From Nitratireductor sp. GISD-1A_MAKvit (lineage in GTDB: Bacteria; Pseudomonadota; Alphaproteobacteria; Rhizobiales; Rhizobiaceae), in contig NZ_CP161920.1 in assembly GCF_040819555.1 (NCBI RefSeq), positions 2,107,001-2,171,000 on the forward strand: a DNA stretch of 64,000 bases, read 5' to 3'. The notes beneath the pieces are model-generated. The model worked only from the letters and a program-made list of their open reading frames with translations. It was not told the origin of the DNA and searched no databases. Positions 47,771 through 56,420 of the stretch are shown here, one piece after another. The translations under genes were made by a program, and so were the position numbers. Each line of letters opens with the position of its first letter. Position 1 is the first letter of the stretch.

Positions 47771-49273
47771 ATGACAATCATCGATACGCGCACGCCCGAT
47801 CCCAAGCGTTTTATCTCCGGGGCCACCGGCGACTGGGAAATCATCGTCGGCATGGAAATCCATGCTCAGGTCACCTCCGAAGCAAAGCTCTTCTCGGGAG
47901 CCTCGACATCTTTTGGCGCCGAACCCAATGCCAATGTCTCGCTCGTGGATGCGGCCATGCCAGGCATGCTGCCGGTGATCAACGAGGTGTGTGTGAAGCA
48001 GGCAATCCGCACGGGGCTGGGGCTCAAGGCACAGATCAATCTGCGTTCGGTGTTCGACCGAAAGAATTATTTTTACCCAGACCTGCCGCAGGGTTATCAG
48101 ATTTCTCAGTTCAAGCAGCCAATTGTCGGCGAGGGCAAGGTGACGGTTTCGGTCGGCCCGGCCAAGGACGGCTCTTTTGAGGAAATTGAAGTCGGCATTG
48201 AGCGCCTCCATCTGGAGCAGGATGCCGGCAAGTCGATGCATGACCAGCATCCGACCATGTCCTATGTGGACCTCAACCGCTCCGGTGTTGCGCTGATGGA
48301 GATCGTCTCCAAGCCCGACATACGTTCCGCGGACGAGGCCAAGGCGTTTCTGACCAAGCTGCGCACCATTCTGCGCTATCTGGGCACGTGTGATGGCAAT
48401 ATGGACGAAGGCTCCATGCGCGCCGACGTAAACGTTTCCGTGCGCCGTCCCGGTGGCGAGTTTGGCACACGCTGCGAGATCAAGAACGTGAACTCGGTGC
48501 GTTTTGTCGGGCAGGCGATCGAATCGGAAGCGCGCCGCCAGATTGCCATTCTTGAGGATGGTGGCACCATTGATCAGGAAACCCGTCTGTTCGATCCCGC
48601 CAAGGGCGAGACCCGCTCCATGCGTTCCAAGGAAGAGGCGCATGACTACCGCTATTTCCCCGATCCGGACCTGGTGCCGCTAGAGTTTGATCAGGCTTAT
48701 GTTGATGCGCTGGCAGCCGATCTGATCGAGCTTCCCGACGAGAAGAAGGCGCGTTTCATCAAAACGTTTGGTCTCTCTGAATACGACGCTTCGGTGCTGA
48801 TCGCGGAAAAGGCCACCGCGGATTACTTTGAAAGGGTTGCCGAAGGACGCGATGGAAAGGCTGCCGCCAACTGGGTGATCAATGATCTTCTGGGCGCTTT
48901 GAACAAGGCGGGACAGGGTATCGAAGACACTTCCGTCAGCCCCGATCAGCTTGGTGCGATCATCGATCTGATCAAGGACGGCACGATTTCGGGCAAAATC
49001 GCCAAGGATCTCTTCGAGATCGTGTTTGCCGAAGGTGGCGATCCGCGTGTCATCGTGGAAGAGCGTGGCATGAAGCAGGTAACCGACACTGGCGCCATCG
49101 AAAAGGCGGTGGATGAGGTTATCGCAGCAAATCCTGACAAGGTCGAACAGGCCAAGGCCAAGCCGACACTTGCAGGCTGGTTTGTCGGACAGGTGATGAA
49201 AGCCACCGGTGGCAAGGCCAACCCGCAGGCTGTCAATGCGCTTGTCAGGGAGAAGCTCGGGATCGATGCCTGA
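47771..49273 (+). CDS. gatB: Aspartyl/glutamyl-tRNA(Asn/Gln) amidotransferase subunit B
   Basis: Subunit B of GatCAB, which turns Glu-tRNA-Gln (and Asp-tRNA-Asn) into the amidated forms using ammonia from GatA. It has 500 residues with the signature [20 protein letters not shown] near the N-terminus, [18 protein letters not shown] (here [16 protein letters not shown]), [14 protein letters not shown] and a C-terminal YqeY-like domain ending [13 protein letters not shown]. The ATG at 47771 lies directly after a stop-rich leader. gatC and gatA are not in the window. Confidence 0.96.
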   Translation: MTIIDTRTPDPKRFISGATGDWEIIVGMEIHAQVTSEAKLFSGASTSFGAEPNANVSLVDAAMPGMLPVINEVCVKQAIRTGLGLKAQINLRSVFDRKNYFYPDLPQGYQISQFKQPIVGEGKVTVSVGPAKDGSFEEIEVGIERLHLEQDAGKSMHDQHPTMSYVDLNRSGVALMEIVSKPDIRSADEAKAFLTKLRTILRYLGTCDGNMDEGSMRADVNVSVRRPGGEFGTRCEIKNVNSVRFVGQAIESEARRQIAILEDGGTIDQETRLFDPAKGETRSMRSKEEAHDYRYFPDPDLVPLEFDQAYVDALAADLIELPDEKKARFIKTFGLSEYDASVLIAEKATADYFERVAEGRDGKAAANWVINDLLGALNKAGQGIEDTSVSPDQLGAIIDLIKDGTISGKIAKDLFEIVFAEGGDPRVIVEERGMKQVTDTGAIEKAVDEVIAANPDKVEQAKAKPTLAGWFVGQVMKATGGKANPQAVNALVREKLGIDA

Positions 49274-49772
49274 GAGCGGCGATTTCTTCGTTCGCACGGC
49301 GAGCGAGCGTGACCTGGCCGTCGTGCGCGCGCTCCTCGTCGACACCTGGCACGACACCTACGATGCGATCTACGGCTCCGCACGCGTCGCGGAGATTTCC
49401 GATGCCTGGCATTCCCTTGATGCGTTGAAGGCGCGCCTGAAGCAGCCGAACTCGGAATTCGTTGTGGCCGACAACGGACGGCTGATCGGTGGTATGGCCT
49501 TTGCTGCGACCCGCAATGACGGAAGGGAAATCTGTCTCCATCAGCTCTACGTGCACCCCCAATTTCAGGGCAGGGGGATCGGCATGGCCCTTTTTTCCGA
49601 GATCGCCCAATGCTTTCCGCAGGCGCGCGAAATCTCCCTCGAGGTTGAAGAAGCCAACAGCAGGGCCCGGGCCTTCTATGAGCATCTGGGATTTGTGGAG
49701 ATGGGACGCAGCGATGATTGCGGCGGAGCGGGTTTCGACCTGCCGGCTCTCATCTATCGCCGTCCGGTTTGA
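49266..49772 (+). CDS. GNAT family N-acetyltransferase
   Basis: A 168-residue acetyltransferase. The acetyl-CoA motif is [17 protein letters not shown] (Q/R-x-x-G-x-G/A), followed by the family ending [15 protein letters not shown]. The ATG at 49266 overlaps the gatB stop, so translation is probably coupled. The substrate is not known; RimI-type protein acetylation or a small molecule are both possible. Confidence 0.88.
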   Translation: MPESGDFFVRTASERDLAVVRALLVDTWHDTYDAIYGSARVAEISDAWHSLDALKARLKQPNSEFVVADNGRLIGGMAFAATRNDGREICLHQLYVHPQFQGRGIGMALFSEIAQCFPQAREISLEVEEANSRARAFYEHLGFVEMGRSDDCGGAGFDLPALIYRRPV

Positions 49773-50011
49773 CACGAATATTCACAACCGAGCTAAGGGT
49801 GAGTTCTGCCGGTCGAATAATGGGATCAGCTCATGCAGGGATACCGGGACTGCGAAGGGCCTGTTCCAAGAGAGTAACGCCTGATTGCCGATGACGCCGA
49901 ATTCACCATGGAGGTTTGGAATGTGGGCCTTGCCTTCTGTCGACGTGGACGCCATAACGCAATCCATAAGCCATCATTGACGATGATCATCGCGAGTGAC
50001 TTGAGGACGCC

Positions 50012-50410
50012 ATGAAGAAGTTTCTGCTTCAGTTTTTCACCTGGTGGAACGGCCAGACACTGGGCACGCGCTTCCACACCTGGCGCAAGGGTACACGCGT
50101 CGGTGAGGATGAATTCGGCAACATCTATTATGAAGGTGGCAAGGATTCGGAAGGGCGTACGCGTCGCTGGGTGATCTACAACGACATTTCAGATGCATCG
50201 CTGGTGCCACCGGGCTGGCACGGATGGCTGCATCATCGCGTCGATGTGGCACCGGTCAACGAAAATTATCAGCCGCGTGACTGGCAGAAGCCGCACAAGC
50301 CGAACATGACCGGTACGCCGGCTGCCTATCGTCCGCAGGGATCCATCGCTAACGCGCAGGATCGCCCCCGGGTTACGGGGGACTATGATGCATGGACACC
50401 GGGTGGCTAG
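50012..50410 (+). CDS. NADH:ubiquinone oxidoreductase subunit NDUFA12 (B17.2 family)
   Basis: An accessory subunit of respiratory complex I, found in alphaproteobacteria and mitochondria. The 132-residue protein has WWNGQTLGTRFHTWRKG, VGEDEFGNIYYE, RRWVIYND and PPGWHGWLHH, all family signatures, and a conserved-looking acidic end (DYDAWTPGG). The main nuo operon is not in the window, which is usual for this gene. Confidence 0.95.
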   Translation: MKKFLLQFFTWWNGQTLGTRFHTWRKGTRVGEDEFGNIYYEGGKDSEGRTRRWVIYNDISDASLVPPGWHGWLHHRVDVAPVNENYQPRDWQKPHKPNMTGTPAAYRPQGSIANAQDRPRVTGDYDAWTPGG

Positions 50411-50525
50411 CCGCTATTTTGCTGTTCTCGCCATAATTGTGCGCTAAGCGGGAGCCTTGCGTGTGTCGAGCAGACCTGCCGGGCACATTTCAGTGTGACA
50501 AGCGAAGAGAACTGGTGTCGAGCCG

Positions 50526-50948
50526 ATGAGAACTGGGCCTATGAAAAGTGCTTTTGCCGGAATTCTGACAGCATTGGGCTCGGTACTGCTGGTGCTTTCC
50601 CCTGCAATGGCTGAGCGGGTTCAGCATCCTGTGGCCGAATTTACGGGTATCGACAAGATAACCGGTCGGATCATGTCGTTCGATGCCTATATGGATGAAA
50701 CCGTGCAGTTCGGCGCGCTGCAGGTCACGCCACGGGTATGCTACTCTTCCCAGGACACCGAAGAACCACGGACAGACGCGTTTGTTGAGGTGGATGAGAT
50801 TACGCTGGATCGGGAGATCAGGCGGATTTTCACCGGATGGATGCTGGCGGAAAGCCCGGGGCTGAACGCGGTCGAACACGCGGTTTATGATGTCTGGCTC
50901 AAGGGATGCAAGCAGGAAACGGACGTTCCGCCGCCGGAAACCGACTAA
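50526..50948 (+). CDS. DUF2155 domain-containing exported protein
   Basis: A 140-residue protein with a signal peptide (FAGILTALGSVLLVLSPAMA). The DUF2155 core is RIMSFDAYMDETVQFGALQV and VCYSSQDTEEPRTDAFVEVD, with two Cys in the mature part (VCYS and LKGCKQ). The function is unknown. It lies between NDUFA12 and aat, a linkage widespread in Rhizobiales. An internal ATG at 50541 is an equally good start. It is convergent with aat (12-base gap). Confidence 0.88.
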   Translation: MRTGPMKSAFAGILTALGSVLLVLSPAMAERVQHPVAEFTGIDKITGRIMSFDAYMDETVQFGALQVTPRVCYSSQDTEEPRTDAFVEVDEITLDREIRRIFTGWMLAESPGLNAVEHAVYDVWLKGCKQETDVPPPETD

Positions 50949-50960
50949 ACGCAGACAGTA

Positions 50961-51582
50961 TCAGGGGGTGAAGCGGGCTTCCCCCGTTTGCAGCGCATTT
51001 TTGAGCATGGCTTCATAGCGGCGGCGCGGCACATCCACGGCCCCGAACTGCTTTAGATGGGGTGTGGTGAACTGCGTGTCGAGAAGCGTGAAACCACGTG
51101 CACGAAGGTGCTCGACCAGGTGCACAAGACAAACTTTTGACGCATCGGTTCGTCGAGAAAACATGCTTTCGCCAAAAAAAGCCCGCCCGAGCGTGACCCC
51201 GTAAAGTCCGCCCACAAGCCCCTCGTCTGTCCAGGGCCTCCACCGTGTGGCAGTGACCATTCTCGAAAAGAACGCCGTAGGCTTCGCGAATAGGGGCGTT
51301 GATCCAGGTCTCGGCACTGTCCTTTCGGGACTGCGCGCAACCCTCTATCACGCCCTGAAAGTCCGTGTCGAAGGCAATGCGGTAGATCCGCCGACGGATG
51401 GTTTTTTCCAGGCTCCTGGGAACGTGAAACCGGTCTAGCGGTATTATGCCGCGCATCTCGGGCCGAACCCAGAAAACCTCCGGATCGTCTGCGCTCTCTG
51501 CCATCGGAAAAACGCCGGTGGCATAGGCGCGCAAAAGAAGATCCGGAGGGATCCTGAATCCAGGTGCGAAGGGTCGTGCCAT
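50961..51582 (-). CDS. aat: Leucyl/phenylalanyl-tRNA--protein transferase, frameshifted
   Basis: Adds Leu or Phe to proteins with N-terminal Arg or Lys, marking them for ClpAP (N-degron pathway). The N-terminal half has [20 protein letters not shown] and [19 protein letters not shown]; the C-terminal half has [20 protein letters not shown] and [16 protein letters not shown]. They lie in different frames. Removing one base from the GGG at 51234-51236 joins them as [17 protein letters not shown], giving 206 residues as expected. It follows accC in the same direction. Confidence 0.9.
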
Positions 51583-51630
51583 CTTGCCCAACCAGCCCGA
51601 TCGCCGGGAAATCACACGGGGCGATGAGCG

Positions 51631-52974
51631 CTAGCTCGTCTTCGCCAGGTAATTCTCCAGCCAGTGAATATCGTAATCGCCATTGGCGATATCTGGATTT
51701 CCGACCAGATCCTGGAAAAGCGGAAGCGTGGTCTTGATGCCATCCACCACGAACTCGTCCAGAGCGCGTCGCAGTCGCATCATGCATTCGACCCGGTTTC
51801 GGCCATGCACGATCAGCTTGCCGATCAGGCTGTCGTAGTAGGGAGGAATCCGGTAACCGGAATAGACACCCGAATCGACGCGGATACCAAGCCCACCCGG
51901 CGTGTGGAAATGGGAAATCGTTCCCGGTGAGGGCGTGAATGTGCGCGGGTCTTCAGCATTGATGCGGCATTCGATGGCGTGACCCTCGAAGCGCACCTCA
52001 TCCTGCGTGCAGGAGAGACCGCCTCCCGAAGCGACACGGATCTGCTCGTGAACGAGATCGATGCCAGTGATGGCCTCGGTCACCGGATGCTCCACCTGAA
52101 GACGGGTGTTCATCTCGATGAAATAGAATTCGCCATTCTCGTACAGGAACTCGATCGTTCCGGCACCCGAATAGCCAAGATCAGCCACAGCCTTGGAGAC
52201 GATTTCGCCGATGCGGTTGCGCTGTTCCACGTTCAGCGCGGGGGAGTTGGCCTCTTCCCAGACCTTTTGATGCCGGCGCTGCAGCGAGCAGTCGCGTTCG
52301 CCCAGATGGATCGCGTTGCCTGCTCCATCGCCCATGACCTGCACTTCGATGTGGCGCGGCTTTTCGAGATATTTCTCGATATAGACCGCATCGTCGCCAA
52401 AGGCTGCTCCCGCTTCCGAACGGGCGGTGGAAAGCGCCTCGGCGAGGTCTGCTTCGGTTTTGGCGACCTTCATGCCGCGTCCGCCACCGCCTGCCGACGC
52501 CTTGATGAGCACCGGATAGCCAATATCGGCAGCAATGCGCTTGGCTTCCACATCGTCGGTCACGGCTCCGTCGGAACCTGGAACGACAGGGATGCCGAGG
52601 GCCTTCACCGTCTTTTTGGCGGTGATCTTGTCACCCATGACCCGAATATGCTCGGCCGAGGGGCCGATAAAGGTGAGGTTGTGGGCCGCAAGAATCTCGG
52701 AAAACTTGGCATTCTCCGACAGGAACCCGTAGCCCGGGTGAATTGCGTCGGCGCCGGTAATCTCGCAGGCAGCCAGAATCTGATGGATGTTCAGATAGCT
52801 GTCACGCGAGGGCGGAGGCCCGATACACACGCTTTCGTCGGCAAGGCGCACATGCATCGCATCAGCGTCGGCCGTTGAATGCACGGCCACGGTCTGGATG
52901 CCGAGCTCCTTGGCGGCGCGCAGAACGCGCAGGGCGATTTCGCCGCGATTGGCGATGAGGATCTTGTGAAACAT
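51631..52974 (-). CDS. accC: Acetyl-CoA carboxylase biotin carboxylase subunit
   Basis: Carboxylates the biotin on AccB with bicarbonate and ATP, the first half of acetyl-CoA carboxylation. The 447-residue ATP-grasp enzyme starts [20 protein letters not shown]. It carries [15 protein letters not shown] (glycine-rich ATP loop), [33 protein letters not shown] and [15 protein letters not shown] start at the ATG at 52974; an ATG at 52998 would overlap the accB end. Order aroQ-accB-accC-aat indicates one operon. Confidence 0.96.
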   Translation of the reverse strand: MFHKILIANRGEIALRVLRAAKELGIQTVAVHSTADADAMHVRLADESVCIGPPPSRDSYLNIHQILAACEITGADAIHPGYGFLSENAKFSEILAAHNLTFIGPSAEHIRVMGDKITAKKTVKALGIPVVPGSDGAVTDDVEAKRIAADIGYPVLIKASAGGGGRGMKVAKTEADLAEALSTARSEAGAAFGDDAVYIEKYLEKPRHIEVQVMGDGAGNAIHLGERDCSLQRRHQKVWEEANSPALNVEQRNRIGEIVSKAVADLGYSGAGTIEFLYENGEFYFIEMNTRLQVEHPVTEAITGIDLVHEQIRVASGGGLSCTQDEVRFEGHAIECRINAEDPRTFTPSPGTISHFHTPGGLGIRVDSGVYSGYRIPPYYDSLIGKLIVHGRNRVECMMRLRRALDEFVVDGIKTTLPLFQDLVGNPDIANGDYDIHWLENYLAKTS

Positions 52975-52990
52975 GCGCGCCTGCCCCGGA

Positions 52991-53464
52991 CTATTCAATG
53001 ACTACCAGCGGCTCTCCGAACTCGACCGGCTGCGCGTCCTCGAAGAGGATCGCGGTTACCGTGCCGGAGCGGGGGGCCGGAATCTGGTTCATGGTCTTCA
53101 TTGCTTCGATGATGAGAAGCGTCTGGCCTTCCTTCACGGACTGACCGACCTGAATGAAAGGGCTGGCGCCAGGGGCGGGCGCAGCATAAGCGGTTCCGAC
53201 CATGGGAGAGGGAACGGCGTTTTTCGAATCGGCCGGATTGGCTGCCGCCGGTTCTTCCTTTGCAGGAGCGGCGGTTGCTGCAGGGGCGGGGGCTGCCGCC
53301 GGTGCCGGAGCTGCGTAGGTCTGCACCGCAGGGGCGCCCTGTTTTGCTACCCTGATGCGCAGGTCGTCCTGCTCAACTTCGATTTCCGTGAGATTGGTGT
53401 CGTTCAAGATCGTCGCAAGCTCGCGAATGAGTTGCTGATCGACCCCCGTCTTCTTTGTCGACAT
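52991..53464 (-). CDS. accB: Biotin carboxyl carrier protein of acetyl-CoA carboxylase
   Basis: Carries the biotin that shuttles CO2 between AccC and the AccAD carboxyltransferase. The 157-residue protein has an N-terminal helical part, an Ala/Pro-rich linker (residues ~45-80), and the biotinyl domain with the lysine of [14 protein letters not shown]. The motif reads AMKT in place of the common AMKM, as in other rhizobial BCCPs. It lies 16 bases before accC. Confidence 0.96.
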   Translation of the reverse strand: MSTKKTGVDQQLIRELATILNDTNLTEIEVEQDDLRIRVAKQGAPAVQTYAAPAPAAAPAPAATAAPAKEEPAAANPADSKNAVPSPMVGTAYAAPAPGASPFIQVGQSVKEGQTLLIIEAMKTMNQIPAPRSGTVTAILFEDAQPVEFGEPLVVIE

Positions 53465-53485
53465 TTGTTCTGTCCTGCTTTTTTC

Positions 53486-53929
53486 TCAAACAGACCGCGG
53501 TGCGGCCAGTGCATCCAGCGCGAGTACATAACCGATTGTGCCCAATCCGCAAATCATGCCTTTTGCGGCAGGAGCAATCATCGAAACGTGGCGAAACGCC
53601 TCGCGCGCGTGGATGTTGGAGATGTGGACCTCAACAACCGGAAGAGGCGCCACGGCGCGAATGGCGTCGTGCAGGGCGATGGACGTATGCCCGTAGGCAC
53701 CGGGATTGATGACAATGCCCACAGCCTTCTCCCCGGCTTCATGAACCCAGTCCACGAGATCGCCTTCATGATTGGACTGACGAAACTGGATATCAAACCC
53801 CAAACTTTCAGCTTTCTTCCTGCACAAGGTTTCGATCCCCTCCAGGGTCTCTCCACCATAGATGCCGGGCTCCCGCTTTCCGAGCGCATTGAGGTTGGGG
53901 CCATTCAGAATGAAGACTGTCTTTGCCAT
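53486..53929 (-). CDS. aroQ: Type II 3-dehydroquinate dehydratase
   Basis: Third step of the shikimate pathway. The 147-residue protein has LNGPNLNALGKREPGIYG (with the catalytic Arg and Tyr region), INPGAYGHTSIALHDAI (Asn, His) and EVHISNIHAREAFRH. I start at the ATG at 53929 (MAKTVFILNGPNL); an ATG at 53950 adds seven residues. It stands 21 bases before accB in the same operon, a typical alphaproteobacterial arrangement. Confidence 0.95.
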   Translation of the reverse strand: MAKTVFILNGPNLNALGKREPGIYGGETLEGIETLCRKKAESLGFDIQFRQSNHEGDLVDWVHEAGEKAVGIVINPGAYGHTSIALHDAIRAVAPLPVVEVHISNIHAREAFRHVSMIAPAAKGMICGLGTIGYVLALDALAAPRSV

Positions 53930-54056
53930 AAATTCGTCCCCTGGCCCCATGCAGCTCCATTACCACGCTCCTCTATAGAGGGCTTAGAGCGTGCCGCAAA
54001 GATGGCAAGGGGCTTCTTTCTCTGTCCACAGAGCGCTTTCCGGCCTTGATTGCCGG

Positions 54057-54825
54057 TCAATTGCTCTGTTTGCGCGCCTGTTCGATCTTGTCGCTCAGGA
54101 CATCCTTGCCCAGAGCGCCGAACACGACTTCATTTCCGACGACATAAGCGGGAGTGCCGGTGACGGCAAGCTGATTCGCAAGCTCGTAGGTTTCCGCGAA
54201 TGTCTTCTGGATGTTCGGATTCTCCATCTCCTTGCGCAACGCAGTTTCGTCTATGCCCAGTTCAGAGGCAATCGATATGGCAAGCTCTCCATCGGCTCGG
54301 GCGTCCGATCCCATCAGTTTCTGGTGAAACTCGGCATATTTATCGGGCGCGACGGCGTGCAGTGCTGCGGAGACCACGTGTGCTTCACGCGATTCAGCCG
54401 ACAGGATGGGGAATTCCTTGAGAACGAACCGCACGTCGTCGTTTTCCTCAAGCAGCGCCTGCATGTCCGACATGGCCCGTTTGCAGAAGCCGCAATTGTA
54501 GTCGAAAAATTCCACCACCGTGACAGAGGCGTCCGGGTTGCCGATCACGCCGTCATGGGGGCTGTTGAAGATGTCATTGGTGCGCTCCTTGAGGACAGTC
54601 TGCTGAGCTTCCGCCTGCTGTTCACGCTGCCTGTTTTCAAGGGGCCTGCTGCATCTCCAGTAGTATTTCGGGATTTTCGAGCAGGTATTCACGCACAATC
54701 TTCTCGACCTCGGCGTTGTTCGAGATGGCGCTCTCGGTGGCCTGTCCGCCCGTGGCGAACACGGCTGCCGTGATCGAGAATGCAGCGGCTGCCGAAAGTG
54801 CACGAATGGTTTTGCGGAAAGTCAT
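54057..54825 (-). CDS. DsbA family thiol:disulfide protein, frameshifted
   Basis: A periplasmic thioredoxin-fold oxidoreductase, 255 residues after repair. The signal peptide and an N-terminal helical extension (VEKIVREYLLENPEILLEMQ) are in one frame, and the DsbA domain in another. Deleting one base from the GGGG at 54641-54644 joins them as EMQQALENRQREQQAEAQQ. The active site is CGFC in FFDYNCGFCKRAM and the cis-Pro loop is VTGTPAYVVG. The extension is typical of the DsbA/BdbD-like alphaproteobacterial group. Confidence 0.87.
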
Positions 54826-54897
54826 GGCATGGGTTCCGATTTCGAGTGTTGACGGGCGACTGCTCTTTGAGTGCCCGTGTCTTTGAAAAGGTTCAAG

Positions 54898-56265
54898 TTA
54901 ACCGGGCGTCCGGTATTGGAGGATGTCCTGTGCGCGAAGCCAGCCAGGCGATCCCCGTTTCAGGCGTTTTTGCGCTCTCGTGGCGAACAGCTTGGCGTCC
55001 CGATACTTTCCCGAGTGGAAGTATCCTTCGGCAGTTGCCAGGTCTGCCTGGGCTATGTTGCCGAGCTGCCCGTATGCCTGAGCCAGATAGCGATAACCGT
55101 TGGCGAATTCGGGCTCGCGGGAAAGACCAGTTTGAAGTTCCGAAACCGCTTTCTTCAAGAGGTTCGGTTTGCCGGTTGCGAGCAGTGCCTGCCCGTGTCC
55201 GACCTGGAGCAGCCCGGGGGTGCCTGGAGCCAGAGCGATCGCTTTGGCGTATGAACTGGCGGCCTCCTCTGCACGGTTGGCCTTGATGAGAATGTCGCCC
55301 CGCAATTCGTGGAGGTAGGGATTGCGCGGCATCTGTTTCATCAATGCCTCGACCTTTTGCAGCGCTGTTTTGGGATTGCCTGTCAGGTAAGTCGAGATGG
55401 CATCGCCATACATTGCCGGAATGCCACGCGGATTGCTCCGAAACATTCGGGGCACCGCCTGTGCTCCCTCCGTGAAAGCTGCGATCTTGGCACGCATCAT
55501 GTCATGGCGCAGCTGGAGCTCGGGTGGATCGGTTCTGTCGAAGTAGCGGCTTTTGCGAGCCAACTCTTCCAGATTGGCGATGCGCTCGCGTGGCATCGGG
55601 TGGCTGACCTGATAGGGATCAACATTCACACCCGACAGGGCCAGGCCGCCGGCAAGCCGCTCAAATGTGGTGAGCATGCCCCGGGCGGACTGCCCGGTTG
55701 CGTTCAGATAATCGATTGCGGTTCGGTCGGCAGTCACTTCTTCCGACCTCTGATAGCCGAGAAGCCCCCGCCGGGCCAGTTCTGCACCGCCAGCAGCCAT
55801 GCCGACGCCTGCCGAGGCGAGACCGCTCGTGTCCGTGGCCGCACCTGCCACGCCCGCGCCAATGCCGATCAGGGCAGAAACGATGGCCATGGTCTGAGCG
55901 CGTTTCAGCTGCTGGCGCAGACGCTCCTGATGACCGCCGGCAATGTGACCGGCCTCGTGCGCGATGATGCCGATGATCTCATTGGGTGTCTCGGCTTTCA
56001 CCAGCGCACCGGTGTGAAGGAAGATGCGCCGCCCATCGACGAACGCATTGAAGCTGCGATTGTTGACAAGGATGATTTCGATCCCAGAGCGAGAGAGGCC
56101 TGCCGCCTTCAGAATCGGCCGGGCATAATCGGTGACCAGCGCTTCGATCTCGGCGTCCCGCACGACGGCCACGCGCTGCTGCGCAAGGGCCGGAGAAAGG
56201 GACATGTTCAGATAGGTTGCCAGTGTCAGAACAACGGCGAAACGCGCAAAAAACGTGTGCAACAT
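54898..56265 (-). CDS. M48 family metalloprotease with TPR tail (BepA-like)
   Basis: A 455-residue periplasmic protease. It has a signal peptide (FFARFAVVLTLATYLNMSLSP, cleavage near ALAQ). The zinc motif HEAGH lies in IIGIIAHEAGHIAGGHQERL and the third ligand Glu in RSEEVTADRTAIDY. The C-terminal ~180 residues are TPR-like helices. E. coli BepA of this architecture degrades and folds outer-membrane assembly clients. I start at the ATG at 56265, which has GAGAG before it; the frame is open to 56340. Confidence 0.9.
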   Translation of the reverse strand: MLHTFFARFAVVLTLATYLNMSLSPALAQQRVAVVRDAEIEALVTDYARPILKAAGLSRSGIEIILVNNRSFNAFVDGRRIFLHTGALVKAETPNEIIGIIAHEAGHIAGGHQERLRQQLKRAQTMAIVSALIGIGAGVAGAATDTSGLASAGVGMAAGGAELARRGLLGYQRSEEVTADRTAIDYLNATGQSARGMLTTFERLAGGLALSGVNVDPYQVSHPMPRERIANLEELARKSRYFDRTDPPELQLRHDMMRAKIAAFTEGAQAVPRMFRSNPRGIPAMYGDAISTYLTGNPKTALQKVEALMKQMPRNPYLHELRGDILIKANRAEEAASSYAKAIALAPGTPGLLQVGHGQALLATGKPNLLKKAVSELQTGLSREPEFANGYRYLAQAYGQLGNIAQADLATAEGYFHSGKYRDAKLFATRAQKRLKRGSPGWLRAQDILQYRTPG

Positions 56266-56374
56266 GGTGGCTCTCTCAGTCATCGCGAAATTGGTAGACG
56301 AGCAAGAGGGCAATGGAAAGGCACATGGAAGACGGATCATTCAAATTTGATCCGCGATCTTGCAGACGACGCAT

Positions 56375-56404
56375 AAAAAAACCGGCGCAGGACGCCGGTT
56401 TTTT
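56375..56404. terminator. Bidirectional terminator after rne
   Basis: AAAAAACCGGCG and CGCCGGTTTTTT are perfect inverted copies around a five-base loop. It lies between the rne stop and the start of the M48 gene, both on the minus strand, so it separates two transcription units. Confidence 0.9.
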
Positions 56405-56420
56405 GAAGTTTGTGCCAAGG

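Noticed and set aside
51979..52878. 299-residue plus-strand frame
   Set aside because: Antisense to accC, whose ATP-grasp motifs are intact.
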